In this document: in pieces, positions 13,497 to 25,155 of the stretch
How positions within the stretch are numbered: position 1 is the first letter of the stretch
Layout: the number at the start of each line of letters is the position of its first letter
Source of the DNA: Magnaporthiopsis rhizophila
Lineage: Eukaryota > Ascomycota > Sordariomycetes > Magnaporthales > Magnaporthaceae
Direction: 5' to 3'
DNA: 64,000 nt
NCBI GenBank assembly: GCA_003049465.1
Contig: PYSS01000061.1
Span: forward strand, 1,747-65,746
Program-made: the position numbers and the translations under genes
Notes under the pieces: model-generated
What the model saw: the letters and a program-made list of their open reading frames with translations, nothing else
What the model was told of the DNA's origin: nothing
Databases searched by the model: none

Positions 13497-15459
13497 CTTT
13501 GGTACCTTTGGCTGGTCAAACACCCCCTCGCTCGGCCGCTGGCTGCCACGTTTTTGCCTCGCGTTTAGTTCTTCCCCATTTATTTCTTTTATTTCATTTT
13601 TTTTTATCCGATGCCATCTTTGCCCATCATCCTTCGTTCCTTCACACCCCATTACATACCACCTCGCTTTGGCATGTCCGAGCATCGTTGTGGCCGTTCA
13701 AGTGGGACAACTGCCATCCATTGGAACATTCCGTCTCTCTATGCTTTGGTTTCCACGAGCCCCTGAATACTCCCCTTGCTCGCGCCGTCCATCGCGAATA
13801 CGTCCAGAAGGCCACTGACGGCCTTCGAGGATGAAGTGAACAGTGCACCACATTTTGTAGACGGCATCACACATCCGTCTTGTTTAGTTCATCACCTCCA
13901 CTTTCTTTCTATCTTTTCTTTGCACATGTCAAGGCAGGGGCGTAACATACGATCGACCCGCGCTTTCAACTTTTTACTCACGATCGCGAGGGTATTGAGG
14001 CTCACGGAAAAGGAAAGGAAAAAAAAAAAAATCTTACAAGCAGCCCAGCGACCATTCGGCCTAGCAGCAACGGTAAGATGAGGGGTTTGGCCTACCGCTA
14101 GAATTGCGTGCGAGTCTGTGCTTGCCACCTTCCCAATTCTGCGAAATCGAGTCAGTGCACCCCATCTCACGATGGCGCCGGCTTTTCTTTGCATGCGAGA
14201 ATCCACAGCTCGTTTCCCTTGCAGGTGCCTCCAGCTACTACCTTAGCTGATCGGGGGCTGATTTCCTGGCTACAGAGTAGTGCTCGGTTGGCATCTCTAG
14301 CCCTTCCACATGTCGGCGAGGCGTTAGGGCTGGGGTTGAGCCCCATGGGGCAAAGAATCCCTGTATGATCCTTGCTCCGCCGTGTCTCCCTCTTTTATCT
14401 AGGTGCGATCTCCTAGGTACCTCGCGATGCACACGCACACCGGTAATTGCTTCCCACGTCGGTGTGAGTTGGCTCATCCAGGGCCCCTGGTGGGTGGCTG
14501 CTTGGCATCGCCGCCCCAGTATCGACGTCAAGTAGTGGCCGAGAAAGCCACCGACTGACTGGCAACCTGACCCAGAACCTGCCCCGGCCTCGTTCCAGAG
14601 CCCCTTCATCCCCACCATCACCGCCCTCGTTTGTTGCCAGTGCTTGGCTACGTATACATCCCACCTCCTTGGTGCAGGACACGGACACATAGGTGGAGAG
14701 AGCTGGAGCAGGGGCCTACAGGGAGATTCAGGGCCTCCGCACCGTCGCACGCCTAAGTATGCGGCCATTTCAGCCTCGACCGTTCGGGGAGTATGAGGGC
14801 CCATGCATTTGCCTAAGGTATCTGGAGCAGGTGGCACGCATGTGCGCTCCGCTACTGACTGACACGAACGACGGACGGTAAGATCTCGCGACATCGGCAC
14901 CACTGATCGCCCTTTCTTTTTTTTTTTTTTTTTTTTCATGCACGGCCCAAACAAAGGAGGAGGAAGATGACGAAACGGCGGATCACTGCATTACGTGCTA
15001 TCCGTGCGACCATTATCTGATCGTCAGCTGGCTAGAGGATGGACCGAATTTAGCCAACGAGAGGCTTGGGGCAAATAAATTGCATAAAGGATGATGGGGA
15101 ATTTGGGTAATAAACGCACTAGAGGGTTTGTTATGCACATCCCTAGTAGGATGTGCTTGGGAGATATTGGACATATCGGAACGGGCTGAATGATGCTGCT
15201 ACGCCTCAGCGTCCACGACCACGGGACGGCGGAGGAGATGGGTTGCTTAGTGAGGGAGATTTTGTTGTTTACTGCTCTGCTCTATCGAATGCAGCACGAG
15301 AGCCCAGCCAATATCGGCTGTTATGTCTTTCCGTGATATCATGCCGAGAATTTGATGATGATGACATGGACGGCTTCAATGTTGCCATGAACGATGACTA
15401 TAATATTACGGATGCAACGAAAGCAGTCTTGAGCAAAATCCGCGCCTGCCTGCCTGCCG

Positions 15460-17559
15460 CTACGTAGCCTTCCCATCACCCCCGATGCGCCGGTACTTGC
15501 GCTTGTCACCCCTCCGCATCAGCACCTGGTCCCGCGTGCCCTTGCCGCCCTCCCAGAAGCCGGACCCCTTCCTGCCGACGACGGAGCGGCCGCAGTACAG
15601 GCAGCTCTCCTGCCGGTAGTTCTGCTCGCGGGAACAGTGGCCGCAGACCATGCGGGCCGCCCACTCGTGCACGTGATCGCCGTCGGCGTCGTGGCACCGG
15701 TCGCAGGGGAAGACGCGGTCGCAGCAGCTGAAGCGGAACCAGCGGTAGCTCTTGCGGTAGTGCTCGCACGCGCCGCGGGCGGGGAGAGGCTCGCCGGCGC
15801 GCAGGCCCAGGTTCTCCGCCCTCCGCCTGGGACCCCCCGCGCCCGGGGCCGCGAGCGGGTGGGCCGGCGTGTAGGTCTGGAAGCGGACATCGGGGATCTT
15901 GAAGGTGAAGCGGGCGTGGCACTCGCGGCAGACGTTGGTCGTCGTCTCGCCGCGCACCGAGACCAGGCCCTGGGCCGTCGGGGTCGAGCACTTGTCGCAC
16001 GTGGGCGTGAAGGTGCTGGGCAGCAGGTCCGACGCCGTGCAGCCGGCCAGGTCGAGGAAGCCCGCCCTGGTGGAACCCCGATGTACCAGCTCCGGCCGGA
16101 AGGTGACCGTCATGTCGGCTGCGCACTTGCGGCAGCTGACGCCCTTCTCGACGCCCGCGCTGAGCCCGCCCACGTCGTTGGCCATCTTGCACCGCTGGCA
16201 CTTGACGCTGATGCTCAGCAGGCTGATCTGGAGGAGCTCGACGCCGTAGAGCTCGACGGACGGGAACGTGATGGCCGTTCCCTTCTCGGGAGTCTGCGTA
16301 GCGATCGCCGAGGCTGAGAGACCGCCAGACGGGCCGAGCGCAGCGCCGCCGCCTCCCTCCTCTTCGTCTTCCGAGTCGTCGTAGGAGTCTTCGTCGGAGC
16401 CGGACGACTCCGAACCCGCTCCATGCCCGTGAGACCACTCTGGAGGTCGGGGGATGACGTGGATGTGACTTTTGACATCGCCCATAGACGCTGCGTGCGC
16501 TGCCCCTTTTCCTTCCACCTGTTTTCCTCGGTCTGGCGACTTGGCGGTCTCTGAAGCCCTGGCAGCCTCGAGCGCCTTTTGCTGCTGTTGGGCCTGCCTG
16601 GCCAAGAGGTGGAGGTTCTGTGTCAGGTAATTGATGAGGCTCATCAGGCTCATGTGCTGCTGCTCGGCAGCCTTTTGGGCGAAAACCTCCTCCAGCGTCT
16701 CGGCGTCCTCCGAGTCCACGTCGTTGAGTAGCACGCGCATCTTCTGCAGTGGATATAGCAGAGGGATGATGAGCTGCATAGACTTGACGGCCTGCAGGGC
16801 GGGCGGTAGCTCCGTGCGCCGCTTCGGCTCAAGAGGAAGCGTGTACACGACGCCGTCGCTGGACTTTTGATACAAGGGCAGGCGCCCCATTCGAGACTCT
16901 ATCTGCCTCGTTTCCAGGGCGCGCCGCGCCTTGGCCTCGGCAATCTGGTCTTTGGTGAAGGTCTCCTCTGGAATGTATACGGGCCTCTTGTGCTGCGGTG
17001 CTTGCTGGGGCGCCTGCTCCTGGGCGGGTTCAGGTTCTGAGCTGGCTTGAAGTGCCTCGAGGTGCCTGGTGTCCTTGAATATGGTCATCTTGACGGTCTC
17101 GGCGGCCTTCTCGGAAAGGAACGACTCCAGATGCTTGTCCAGAGCGTTGGTCAGGGAGAGAAGTGTAGCTCCCCGCCTTTCCGAGACCAGCTGATCCCAG
17201 CCACGCTCGACGTTTATAGCTATTCCCCGGGGCATGTCGCTGTGCTTTACGGACAGGGTGGGAGCCCCTTTCGGGTATGAGGCGGGGACTTTTATCTGGA
17301 CCTCCAAGCCGTGGCCGAGATCGAAGGGGAAGTCGGGGTCCGAAGGGGTTATCGTGAAGGCAAGGCACGTGACGCCGCCGGGCAGGGAGGATTCCTTGGG
17401 GGAGAAACGGCGTCTCAGCTGCCCTATCTGGTATTCCCTGGGGTCCTGTTGTTGACGCTGTGGGACTGGCTTGGGGACGACGCGGGAGGGTGCGGCTTCT
17501 GAGACGGCCTGGCGTCTGCTCGGCGCTTCGGGAGCGCCGGTGTTATTCATGGCCATCAT
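15460..17559 (-). CDS. CHY zinc-finger protein with N-terminal RWD-like domain
   Basis: Single exon, 699 residues from the first true ATG (17557-17559). The frame stays open upstream to 17739, but only a TTG opens that extension. The N-terminal third (about 40-190) resembles an RWD/UBC-like fold. A Gln/Ala-rich coiled-coil-like stretch lies near 370-400 and an acidic linker (SDEDSYDDSEDEEE) near 440. Three CxxC pairs follow (CQRC, CRKC, CDKC/CREC, about 500-580). The C-terminus has a CHY zinc finger: CEHYRKSYRWFRFSCC, FPCDRCHD, MVCGHCSREQNY and CLYCG, ending in a basic tail. CHY fingers bind several zinc ions and occur in Pirh2-type ubiquitin ligases and in yeast Hot13. No RING finger is visible here, so ligase activity should not be assumed. 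Long gene-free regions flank both sides. Confidence 0.9.
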   Translation of the reverse strand: MMAMNNTGAPEAPSRRQAVSEAAPSRVVPKPVPQRQQQDPREYQIGQLRRRFSPKESSLPGGVTCLAFTITPSDPDFPFDLGHGLEVQIKVPASYPKGAPTLSVKHSDMPRGIAINVERGWDQLVSERRGATLLSLTNALDKHLESFLSEKAAETVKMTIFKDTRHLEALQASSEPEPAQEQAPQQAPQHKRPVYIPEETFTKDQIAEAKARRALETRQIESRMGRLPLYQKSSDGVVYTLPLEPKRRTELPPALQAVKSMQLIIPLLYPLQKMRVLLNDVDSEDAETLEEVFAQKAAEQQHMSLMSLINYLTQNLHLLARQAQQQQKALEAARASETAKSPDRGKQVEGKGAAHAASMGDVKSHIHVIPRPPEWSHGHGAGSESSGSDEDSYDDSEDEEEGGGGAALGPSGGLSASAIATQTPEKGTAITFPSVELYGVELLQISLLSISVKCQRCKMANDVGGLSAGVEKGVSCRKCAADMTVTFRPELVHRGSTRAGFLDLAGCTASDLLPSTFTPTCDKCSTPTAQGLVSVRGETTTNVCRECHARFTFKIPDVRFQTYTPAHPLAAPGAGGPRRRAENLGLRAGEPLPARGACEHYRKSYRWFRFSCCDRVFPCDRCHDADGDHVHEWAARMVCGHCSREQNYRQESCLYCGRSVVGRKGSGFWEGGKGTRDQVLMRRGDKRKYRRIGGDGKAT

Positions 17560-20500
17560 GATGTAAAACGAAGAGGTCGCTGATACGTTGATGCGAGGCG
17601 AACCGGGGATTGGTGATAAACTAAGAGGTGAAGGCTGATGGCTGTAGTTAAAGCCGAGGGTCTTTGGTTCAAACAGACAAAAGCTCGAAAAACGTGAAGC
17701 CGAGCTCCAGAATATCAACTTCCGGGGATGGGGCTTCAAGGCCGCACTCAGGCAGTGGCGAACCGGGTCTCATGAGACTAAATGAGCCATTGCAAGACAA
17801 ACGGTAGACAGGTGAAAGCAGAGCCAGTATTACCGAGTGTGATGCGTGTTCGCACGGATACAACGCCTGCGCCGACATTAACTGTCTGTTTCCAACATGG
17901 CGGTCGTGAAAGAAATGAAGTCGTCGTGAGCCATTCCCCGTCATTCATCGATTTCCACATTCAACATAGATTGCCCCACAAATATCCGTTGACTGCGATT
18001 ACCTAAGCTCAGCGGTCCCATGCCCATTAGGTTAGGTTGCCCGAAGAAACAAAACTGCCCTCCCCTGCTCATCGCGGGCCTTCAAGTTATCTGTTGTGAG
18101 GTGTGTGGTCTGGCGTTTTCATGAATACGGAGAGATCAGGACTACGACCAGTATCCCGGCGAAGGCTAGAGGCGAGAGCGCCAGCCCAGGCGGATCCCCT
18201 CCACAACTGATTCATTTGATGCCAGATCGCGATGGCTAATTTGCCCCCGGCGGCCTTGGCCACAATATATATCCAACGTGCAGCTCCCGCGTCCCAGGCG
18301 ACAGGAACACAGAGCGGCAGGCCCTGCCCGCCACGTGCGGTGGTGACTTTAGCCAAAAGACCACCGCGCATGCATTATTCCGATAGTATGGGTGGTTTGA
18401 CAGCGGCACCGCTCACAAACATTCATTGGGAAGGTTGGAGGGAGGGGGAGTGTGCTTCGGTTGAAAGTAGAGACCTCGGGGTGGAACGGTCACTGCGCTG
18501 CCCGAGGCGAGACGGAAGGTGGAAGGAGGCACGACCCAGCCCGGATTGTTGGAGACTGGGGGATACTTGGAGGGTAGTACACGCCCCCTCCCTCTCGTCG
18601 CGAAGAGGCTGAACTCCATGCCATGTCACCGTTAGGGAAGGTCCGAAGATGCGTAGGGCGCGCTTTATAGATCGAGACAGACGAGCCAGCGGGCGAGAAT
18701 AAATGAACTGGCGCACTCGGCAGTGCGCCCAACGAGATGCTGCAGCCAGTCAGTCGGTCCGGCCCCGGTCGATATGATTTGCCCTGCGTAAGCAAGCCTG
18801 CCGGGGAACTCGGTGTGCAGCCCATGTTGTTTGTTCCTTTCGGCTGGATGCGGGCGACGGAGGGCTGGCCTACCACGCGTGGCCTCCGCATTTTTGCCTA
18901 AAGTCGGTCTGACCGCCTTGCACGGGACGGGCGGACAAATGGGAAATCTTCAGCCAGCGCTCTTCTTTCCCGGGTCAGTCAGCCTGCGTAGGAGCACCGG
19001 GTTGTTTTGGATATGCCGTCTCCCATCCCGGTTTTGCCTCTGTTGTGCCACCGGAAGCGCATGCTCGCCAGTCACGTTCCATGCTCACGGCGGGGTGTGA
19101 TGATGCTCGGGTGGGCGGCGGACCCGATCCGTGTCCCGTCCTCTATGTTGTCAGGCGGCGGAGCTCTAGGAAGCCCTTTCAGCTCTGACTCAGCCTCTTC
19201 ACGAGGGACAATGCCTTGAAGCAAACGGCCAAGACGGGTTACATCACTACCGTGGGGATTTGATTGAACTGCCGAGACGAAGTGCAACTGCCAAGCTGGG
19301 GTTTGAACTTGGGCGTTCGTGAACATGGCGCAGCTCCAGGTTGCGCCCCAATCAGAGGCGGCGTCTCCTGGCAAGTGACTGATCCTGCGATACGTCAGAG
19401 ATGCCGGTCCGTCAGTCCGAAGGGGCGCGCCTGAGCCTTCCAAGTCTGGCTGGCTGGCTGGCTGGCTCGTCGAAACATGACCAGTGGGCGGAATCAACTG
19501 AGCAGGCCACTGACGTCTCCCTCATCGGGCATCTTGCTTCGATATGACCTGCGATTTGACAGCTGGCCTCGTTTTGGCGAGGCACTTGACCCTCCCATGC
19601 AGCAAGAGACGCCACGAATCGACCGACCCTTCTGGCCCTGATGAATTCGTTCCCGTTCACAGGAAGAGGTGGTGGGTAGGTAGGTAGCCACAGGACGGAC
19701 CGTACGACTCCCGACAGGGCGGTTAAAACTGTCTGGCGCCTGTCTATCTGCCACGTAAACCTGGTTCGCCCTACCTACAGGTACATACCTACATAGGTGC
19801 TACTGCAAGCAAGCAATCACGCACTGCAGGGTGGTGATGCCCGCCTTCCCCGGCCTTATCAAAAGAGCCCAGACTGCAGAAAGATCGGGCAGCGGCAGGG
19901 CTTGGCTCCATGGAAAGGTTACACTGCTTTGGCGGCGGGTTGCGCGACTCGCAGCAAGCGGCTATTGCAGTATCACAGTGGCATGATCGCGCATTTGCGT
20001 AACCCGACTGGAGTCCGGGGAAGGATGTCGGGTATATGTTACCAGGCAACAACAGCAGCAGATTTGTTTTTTTTTCTCACCTATCAACTTAAAGGAGGGC
20101 TTGATGAGCTGGCATGCAATTGATGTCATAGGTGGCCCCCAAGAAGGGGGGTTGACTGACCCACGGCAGCGCAAGGAAAAGAGAGCGAGATGGAGGAGAG
20201 CAAAAAACGGCCAGATGACCATGGGCGTGTTGATGCAAGAGCCAGGCGGTGAAGGGAGTGCGCGACGTCGTTGGTGAGTTGAGTTTTCCGGGGCGTGAGG
20301 TTGCAGCGTCCAAGACACCCCGCGGTGTCGTGTGGGAAAATGAAGTCGAGGTCGATGAAAATAAAAAATAAAAAAGGAGGTAAAAAGAAAAACATTTTAT
20401 TCTTTTTTATTTTTATTTTTATTTTATTCCCCGTCGTCCCCTTTTGTGTTCCTCTGTCCCCCTGTATTAATCCTTATTCTATCTTTTATTAAAATGGGAG

Positions 20501-20739
20501 GTTTGTTTCCAGGTCCCTTTTTCCCCAGGAAATCATCCCGCAGCGGCAGTGGCCACCCCGAGGCTGCTCAGAGCAGTGGAATTGAACCGAAAAATTCCAG
20601 ACCTTTTCCCTGGGTGTTATTGAGTGTAACCCAGCACAACCACGGCAAGACACACAAAAACCGTCTTGCCGGGTTCAAAGGAAACCGGGCTGCCGGGTAA
20701 ATGTTTATCTGGGCGAAATCCCGTGGAAGCCGACTGACA

Positions 20740-20805
<66 letters not shown>

Positions 20806-22394
20806 AAGAAAGAAAGAAATCGATAAATTATAGTAGGATTTATCTTTTTATTGTTATTGTTTTTTTTACTGTCGGAAACGCGGGAAAGAAAGCACGCATC
20901 GTGACCCCTCCACGATGCCCAATCGACACTTGGGTCGTTAGCTGTCATGGGCGATGTACTTGTGCCGTTTATGGCTCCAAACGCTGCAGAAGTCGAGGTG
21001 CCTTGCCACACACCACACCCCCCTCCATAATCCATCCATCATCCCCTCCACGCTCTTTTCCTTTTTTTTGCCATCTCGAATTCCCCGTCCACCTAGCCGG
21101 CGCCAGCCAGTAACCTCCGATTGGGACGGGGCGGGCGGTCCCCAAGGTGAGGCGTTTTCGGCGCGCGTATATCGTGTGCTGTGCTGTGCTGTGTGCTGTG
21201 GATTGCTGTGCTGGCGGCTATCAGGTCACCTTGTGTGCTCGGCTGCGGGCTGAGCAGGTTGTCTCATTGGCTTTGCTGCAAAGCACCTGTGTTCTGTGAA
21301 GGTCACAATCTCTTTTTTTGTTCCCCGTCCTTCTTCTACCTATGCCGGGTTCTTCTGGCAGCGGCTATCAGATTGATAACACTGGTCATGGGCGCCGATA
21401 CTTCTGGTGGCGCTCTGTAGATGCACCTAGACGCCTGCTGGAAAGCCACTTGACGCACTAAACGCTCCCGCAGACTGCTGTGTGACGGCCCCTGGATCCC
21501 CACCGCAGAGCCCGTGACATTTGTGCGACCTTCAATTGACACGCCTCAAATCTCCATGGTCATGTGCTCGCCAACGACAACGACAAACAAGACCCATTGG
21601 GTGCTGTCTTTTTCTGGGCTATAGCCAATGATCTTGGCGAAGATCGGTTTTATTGCCTCTTTTCGTTTATTAAGTGGCTTCCGAAACTCCCGACAGCCCA
21701 TCTCCGTCCCACGTTCGTGATTAGCAGGCACCGACCCTACCTCGCCTCAGCCGGGGGGCTTATGGGGAATTCCGCCACGCAATTGAATTCCATTTTGATA
21801 AAGCTCATTTGATGATGGTGACTGGGGCGGGTGATAGGTAGGCATGGGGTTCTACCGTGGGGGATGTTGATGCACGTGGGCGAATCCTCGGCCTGGGGTA
21901 GGGCAGGCTGGGCTGCCTCTGGCCAAGCCACACAACGATCGCCAATGAGTGGCTCCAACGTCTGTGACTGTTGCGGGGCTGATCGCGGGGGACGCCTGGG
22001 CCAACTGTAAGCGGCCGAATGAGGTCAATGAAGCTGGCCTGGACCGTACGTGGCTTGCAGCTGACTTTTCTCACTGCCGTCGCTTGGCATGGAGGCCCTC
22101 AGCCCTTCAGATCGGGCTTCCAACCACAAGAATTGAACCCTGCTCCGGCAGTCACAGTCACACACACATCGACCTGGGAAATTATGGTCCCCATTACAAA
22201 GGCCAGCTGGCCGGCCTTGCCACGGCGGATGGTCTGGGGAACGAGACCAAAGACTGGCTGACTTTTGGTATTATTATCGGGCTGCCGGGATCTTCTAGCG
22301 CCGTGATATATCTTGAGAGAACACTCATTCGAACTAAAAGATGCAGTTTTTTTCTTGACCAGAGGCCCGCTCTGACCGATCCAAAACGGTAAAG
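17560..22394. other. 4.8 kb intergenic region without a recognisable gene
   Basis: The first several hundred bases are the upstream region of the CHY zinc-finger gene. No domain-bearing ORF or consistent spliced model was found on either strand. It contains a (CTGG)5 microsatellite near 19446, a short GGTA repeat near 19674 and a 63-A tract at 20741-20803 followed by GAAA repeats. Confidence 0.6.
20741..20803. repeat. Poly-A tract with GAAA tail
   Basis: Sixty-three consecutive A followed by four GAAA units. No target-site duplication or retroelement body was recognised next to it. Confidence 0.9.
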
Positions 22395-24500
22395 TCACAT
22401 TTCCATCTGGCTTGGATCCTTCATCCGGAGCGTCATCTCACGGCCGGTATCCTCAGGCCGAGGGACTGGGTTCAGGCCGGTCGGTCGGGGGAGTGCCAAG
22501 TTGGGATCGCAGAAGAACCGCTGGAGCCAGCCGAACTTTTGTCGGTATTCCAACGGTAGTGATCGCGCCAGGCCGTCCACCCAGGCCGCGTGGACCTTTC
22601 TGCGGACCAGGAACGGGGAGATGATTGGCCCGAGGACGTTGCAGCCAAGAAAATACTCAACCAAAAAGAAGTGCACCATCAACAGCTGGGCGATGTGGTT
22701 TCCGGGGTTGGTGAAGGCCTCGAAGTCTTCCTTGGAGGCTGCGCCAAAGTACTGGTACGCTCGCGCCGTCAGGCCGAATCCTGTTCAACCCGGAAGAGCG
22801 AGGTTAGACAGGTGATTGGCCAGCTTCCTCCGAGTATGCTTCGTTTGCTCGCATACCTTCTAGAGCTGACGTCTTTGCAAGTGTGAGAGACTTCTCGGTC
22901 GTCGCCAGCCACAGCAGTTCGAATTGGGTCCGGCAGTCCGGGGCCAGCTGTCTCAGCGATGCCAAGAAAGCTTCGATGGTTTCATGGTCTGACGGCACGC
23001 CGTCTGGCTCTGGGGCATTCACGGATCTCACAGTGTCGAGATGACCATCCTCTGTCCAGGTGTTGAAGATGGATTCTTTGAGAGCCATGGTGCTCCTTGC
23101 TACCACGTTGCAGCCCCTGATGAGCGAAACGAACTCCATCATGCCTCCTTCGGGCATATAGGACGCTTGCTTTGGCCGCACACACGGACTTGCGGATCAG
23201 AATCCAGAGAACCCAAACCCCGGTCATTGTGGCAAAGGACGAAGCAAGCTTACAAAGGTCAAGGCCATGATGGCGGCGAATCGCGCATCGCCCTCGACGA
23301 TGGACGCGCACGGAGTGCTGAGCGCCTGGTTCAGCAGCCTGATTGCGGTGACACGGTGCGAGATGGCCTGGTTTTCAAAGCCCGTCGGCGTTACGAGGGA
23401 CAGGTGCGAGGCTGCCAAGCCCAGCATGGCATGGATGAGGAAGTCAAACTAGGATTGTGTTGGTCCGTGTCAGTGGCGGGGGGGTTCGGGGAGACTTCGA
23501 TGCAACCCGAGTGGACTCGACTCGGGAAGGCCGGCCGGGATGCAACGCAAAGTGGGCTGGGCTGGAAATTGGTCTGGCCGGGCGGGGATGGAGGACGGCA
23601 GGTGGCGTCTACATACCTCGTAGGATATCGCGGCCACCTGCTTCCAGATGGCCTCGCCGCCCAGCGGCAGTGGCGGGTAGGCCGTCAGCAGGAAATGCGA
23701 GAAGAAGCGGAGGTCGTCCCTGGAGAAGGTCATCGGCGTGGTCTGCAGCGGCNTGGTTCGGTGAGACTTCGATGCAACCCGAGTGGACTCGACTCGGGAA
23801 GGCCGGCCGGGATGCAACGCAAAGTGGGCTGGGCTGGAAATTGGTCTGGCCGGGCGGGGATGGAGGACGGCAGGTGGCGTCTACATACCTCGTAGGATAT
23901 CGCGGCCACCTGCTTCCAGATGGCCTCGCCGCCCAGCGGCAGTGGCGGGTAGGCCGTCAGCAGGAAATGCGAGAAGAAGCGGAGGTCGTCCCTGGAGAAG
24001 GTCATCGGCGTGGTCTGCAGCGGCCGCGACGGCGACGTGGGCGACAGCGCCATGGCCATGGCCATGGCGCCGTAGCCCGTGGCGGTGACCGGGCTGCTCA
24101 GCGGCTCGTCGGTCCTGCGGCCGACGTAGCGCCGCGGCGGGTATTCGCAGATCAGGCCCAGGCGCTGGCAGTGGTCGCACTCGGGGAGGCCCTCGGTGCA
24201 CTTGACCTTGCGCTTCTTGCAGTTGAAGCAGCCGCGGCGCGACTTGGTGTGGCCCTTGCGCGGGATGGGTCGCCGGCGGGCTGTGCTGGCGGCTTCCGCG
24301 GCCGTGCTGGTGCTCGGCTCCGTGGGCCTGGGGCTACCCTCTCCGGAGCTGCTGCCGGATCCGGACGAGTCCAGGGTCATGGTGGTGCCGGCGGTTAGGG
24401 TTTTGGTGGTGGTCGTGGTAGTGGTGGTGGTGGTGCTGGGAGTTGCGTGGGTGTTCAGTCGTTGCGTCCTGTTTTCATCTGCCACTTGCACATCTCCCAT
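22395..24500 (-). CDS. Zn2Cys6 transcription factor (sterol-uptake-control-like)
   Basis: Four exons on the minus strand: 24500-23889, 23448-23254, 23169-22857 and 22780-22395, giving 501 residues. All joins restore frame and family-like sequence (e.g. MALTF/QASYMPEGG, SALE/GFGLTARA). The zinc cluster is at residues 91-118 with spacing C-x2-C-x6-C-x6-C-x2-C-x6-C (RRGCFNCKKRKVKC). It is preceded by a poly-Thr/Ser region encoded by a trinucleotide repeat. The C-terminal two thirds match the fungal-specific domain of Upc2/sterol-uptake-like factors; targets are unknown. A 270-bp block (23483-23752) repeats 23755-24024 across a lone N, so the assembled intron 1 is 440 nt. Collapsing the copies gives a 168-nt intron (23449-23616 in left-copy coordinates) and leaves the protein unchanged. 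A separate lineage-specific duplication is possible but less likely. Confidence 0.88.
23483..24024. repeat. 270-bp direct duplication flanking a single N (assembly artefact)
   Basis: Bases 23483-23752 and 23755-24024 are the same sequence at an offset of 272, with one mismatch (G at 23490 against T at 23762) close to the contig edge. The lone N at 23753 sits exactly between them. This is the pattern left when two overlapping contigs are placed side by side instead of merged. The block includes the end of exon 1 and its donor site, so both are present twice. Confidence 0.9.
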
Positions 24501-25155
24501 CTCTCCATGTGACCTGGTCTGCCTGCTGCGGGATGTGATCGCAGACTGCGGGTTGGGGCTTGGCGATAGGGCGCCGTTGAGGCTTACCGTTCGCTTATTG
24601 CGTCAGCCGCAGCCCTGTCTCGGCGTCGAGTCGTGTCGCACGTGATGGCAGGCCGTTGCATCGCCGTCGATTTGATTGCTCCGTGAGCGGCAGCTAGCGT
24701 GATTCAAGATCGGCATTGGTGTCGATCCGAAAGATCATTATATCGAGCGCGACGGCTCGTGAGATAAATATGTAAACCTACAGCTCCCGTAAAACGCCCC
24801 GAAGACCATCGCCGGATATCCCCTGCGCGCCTGTGGACCAGCCCCTCCCCTTGCGCGCCGGCCCTGTCGCCTGAACCGATACCGCATTTACAATTGATGG
24901 TGGCAAAAATGCCAGATTGCTTGAGACGAGGATAAAAGGAAAATCGTTTGCCCCCTAACCCCTGATCCCTCCCGTCCTTGGATATAGGACATGGGACATG
25001 AGCCCAACAATGCGGTTGGGCCTGCCTATTCCTCTCTCTCGGTCGGGATCCTGGTACCCAAAACCTCGATTTCGGTCGTCGCCGTTGCCGCGATGCGGTC
25101 CAGACTAAATCCTCAAACTCTGGGCTCCGAGCGACAAGACCCTCTTTCTGTTTGA
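24501..25155. promoter_or_regulatory. Upstream region of the Zn2Cys6 factor
   Basis: A 655-nt interval between the factor's ATG at 24500 and the stop of the next minus-strand gene. It should hold the factor's promoter and the 3' end of the membrane-protein gene. No specific site was recognised. Confidence 0.5.

Larger units (their letters stand above)
6909..15459. other. 8.5 kb gene desert rich in homopolymers and gaps
   Basis: No ORF here has a recognisable domain. Several long frames exist only because of poly-T/poly-A tracts (runs of Phe or Lys). The region carries T runs (7310, 7408, 7625, 8746, 13441, 14919), A runs (9469-9557, 10422-10495), GT microsatellites (about 7951-7990 and 10770-10799), single Ns at 8800 and 9532 and a 39-N gap at 10439-10477. 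The first few hundred bases are the 3' flank of the DUF3295 gene. Confidence 0.65.

Noticed and set aside
13063..13818. 251-codon plus-strand frame with poly-Phe
   Set aside because: Its length depends on a 55-T tract; the flanks have no domain or signal peptide.
15506..16438. 310-codon minus-strand frame inside the CHY gene
   Set aside because: Shifted-frame shadow of the zinc-finger coding sequence, Arg/Pro-rich.
23457..24398. 313-codon plus-strand frame across the N-flanked duplication
   Set aside because: Antisense to the transcription factor; it contains the artefactual repeat and has no domain.
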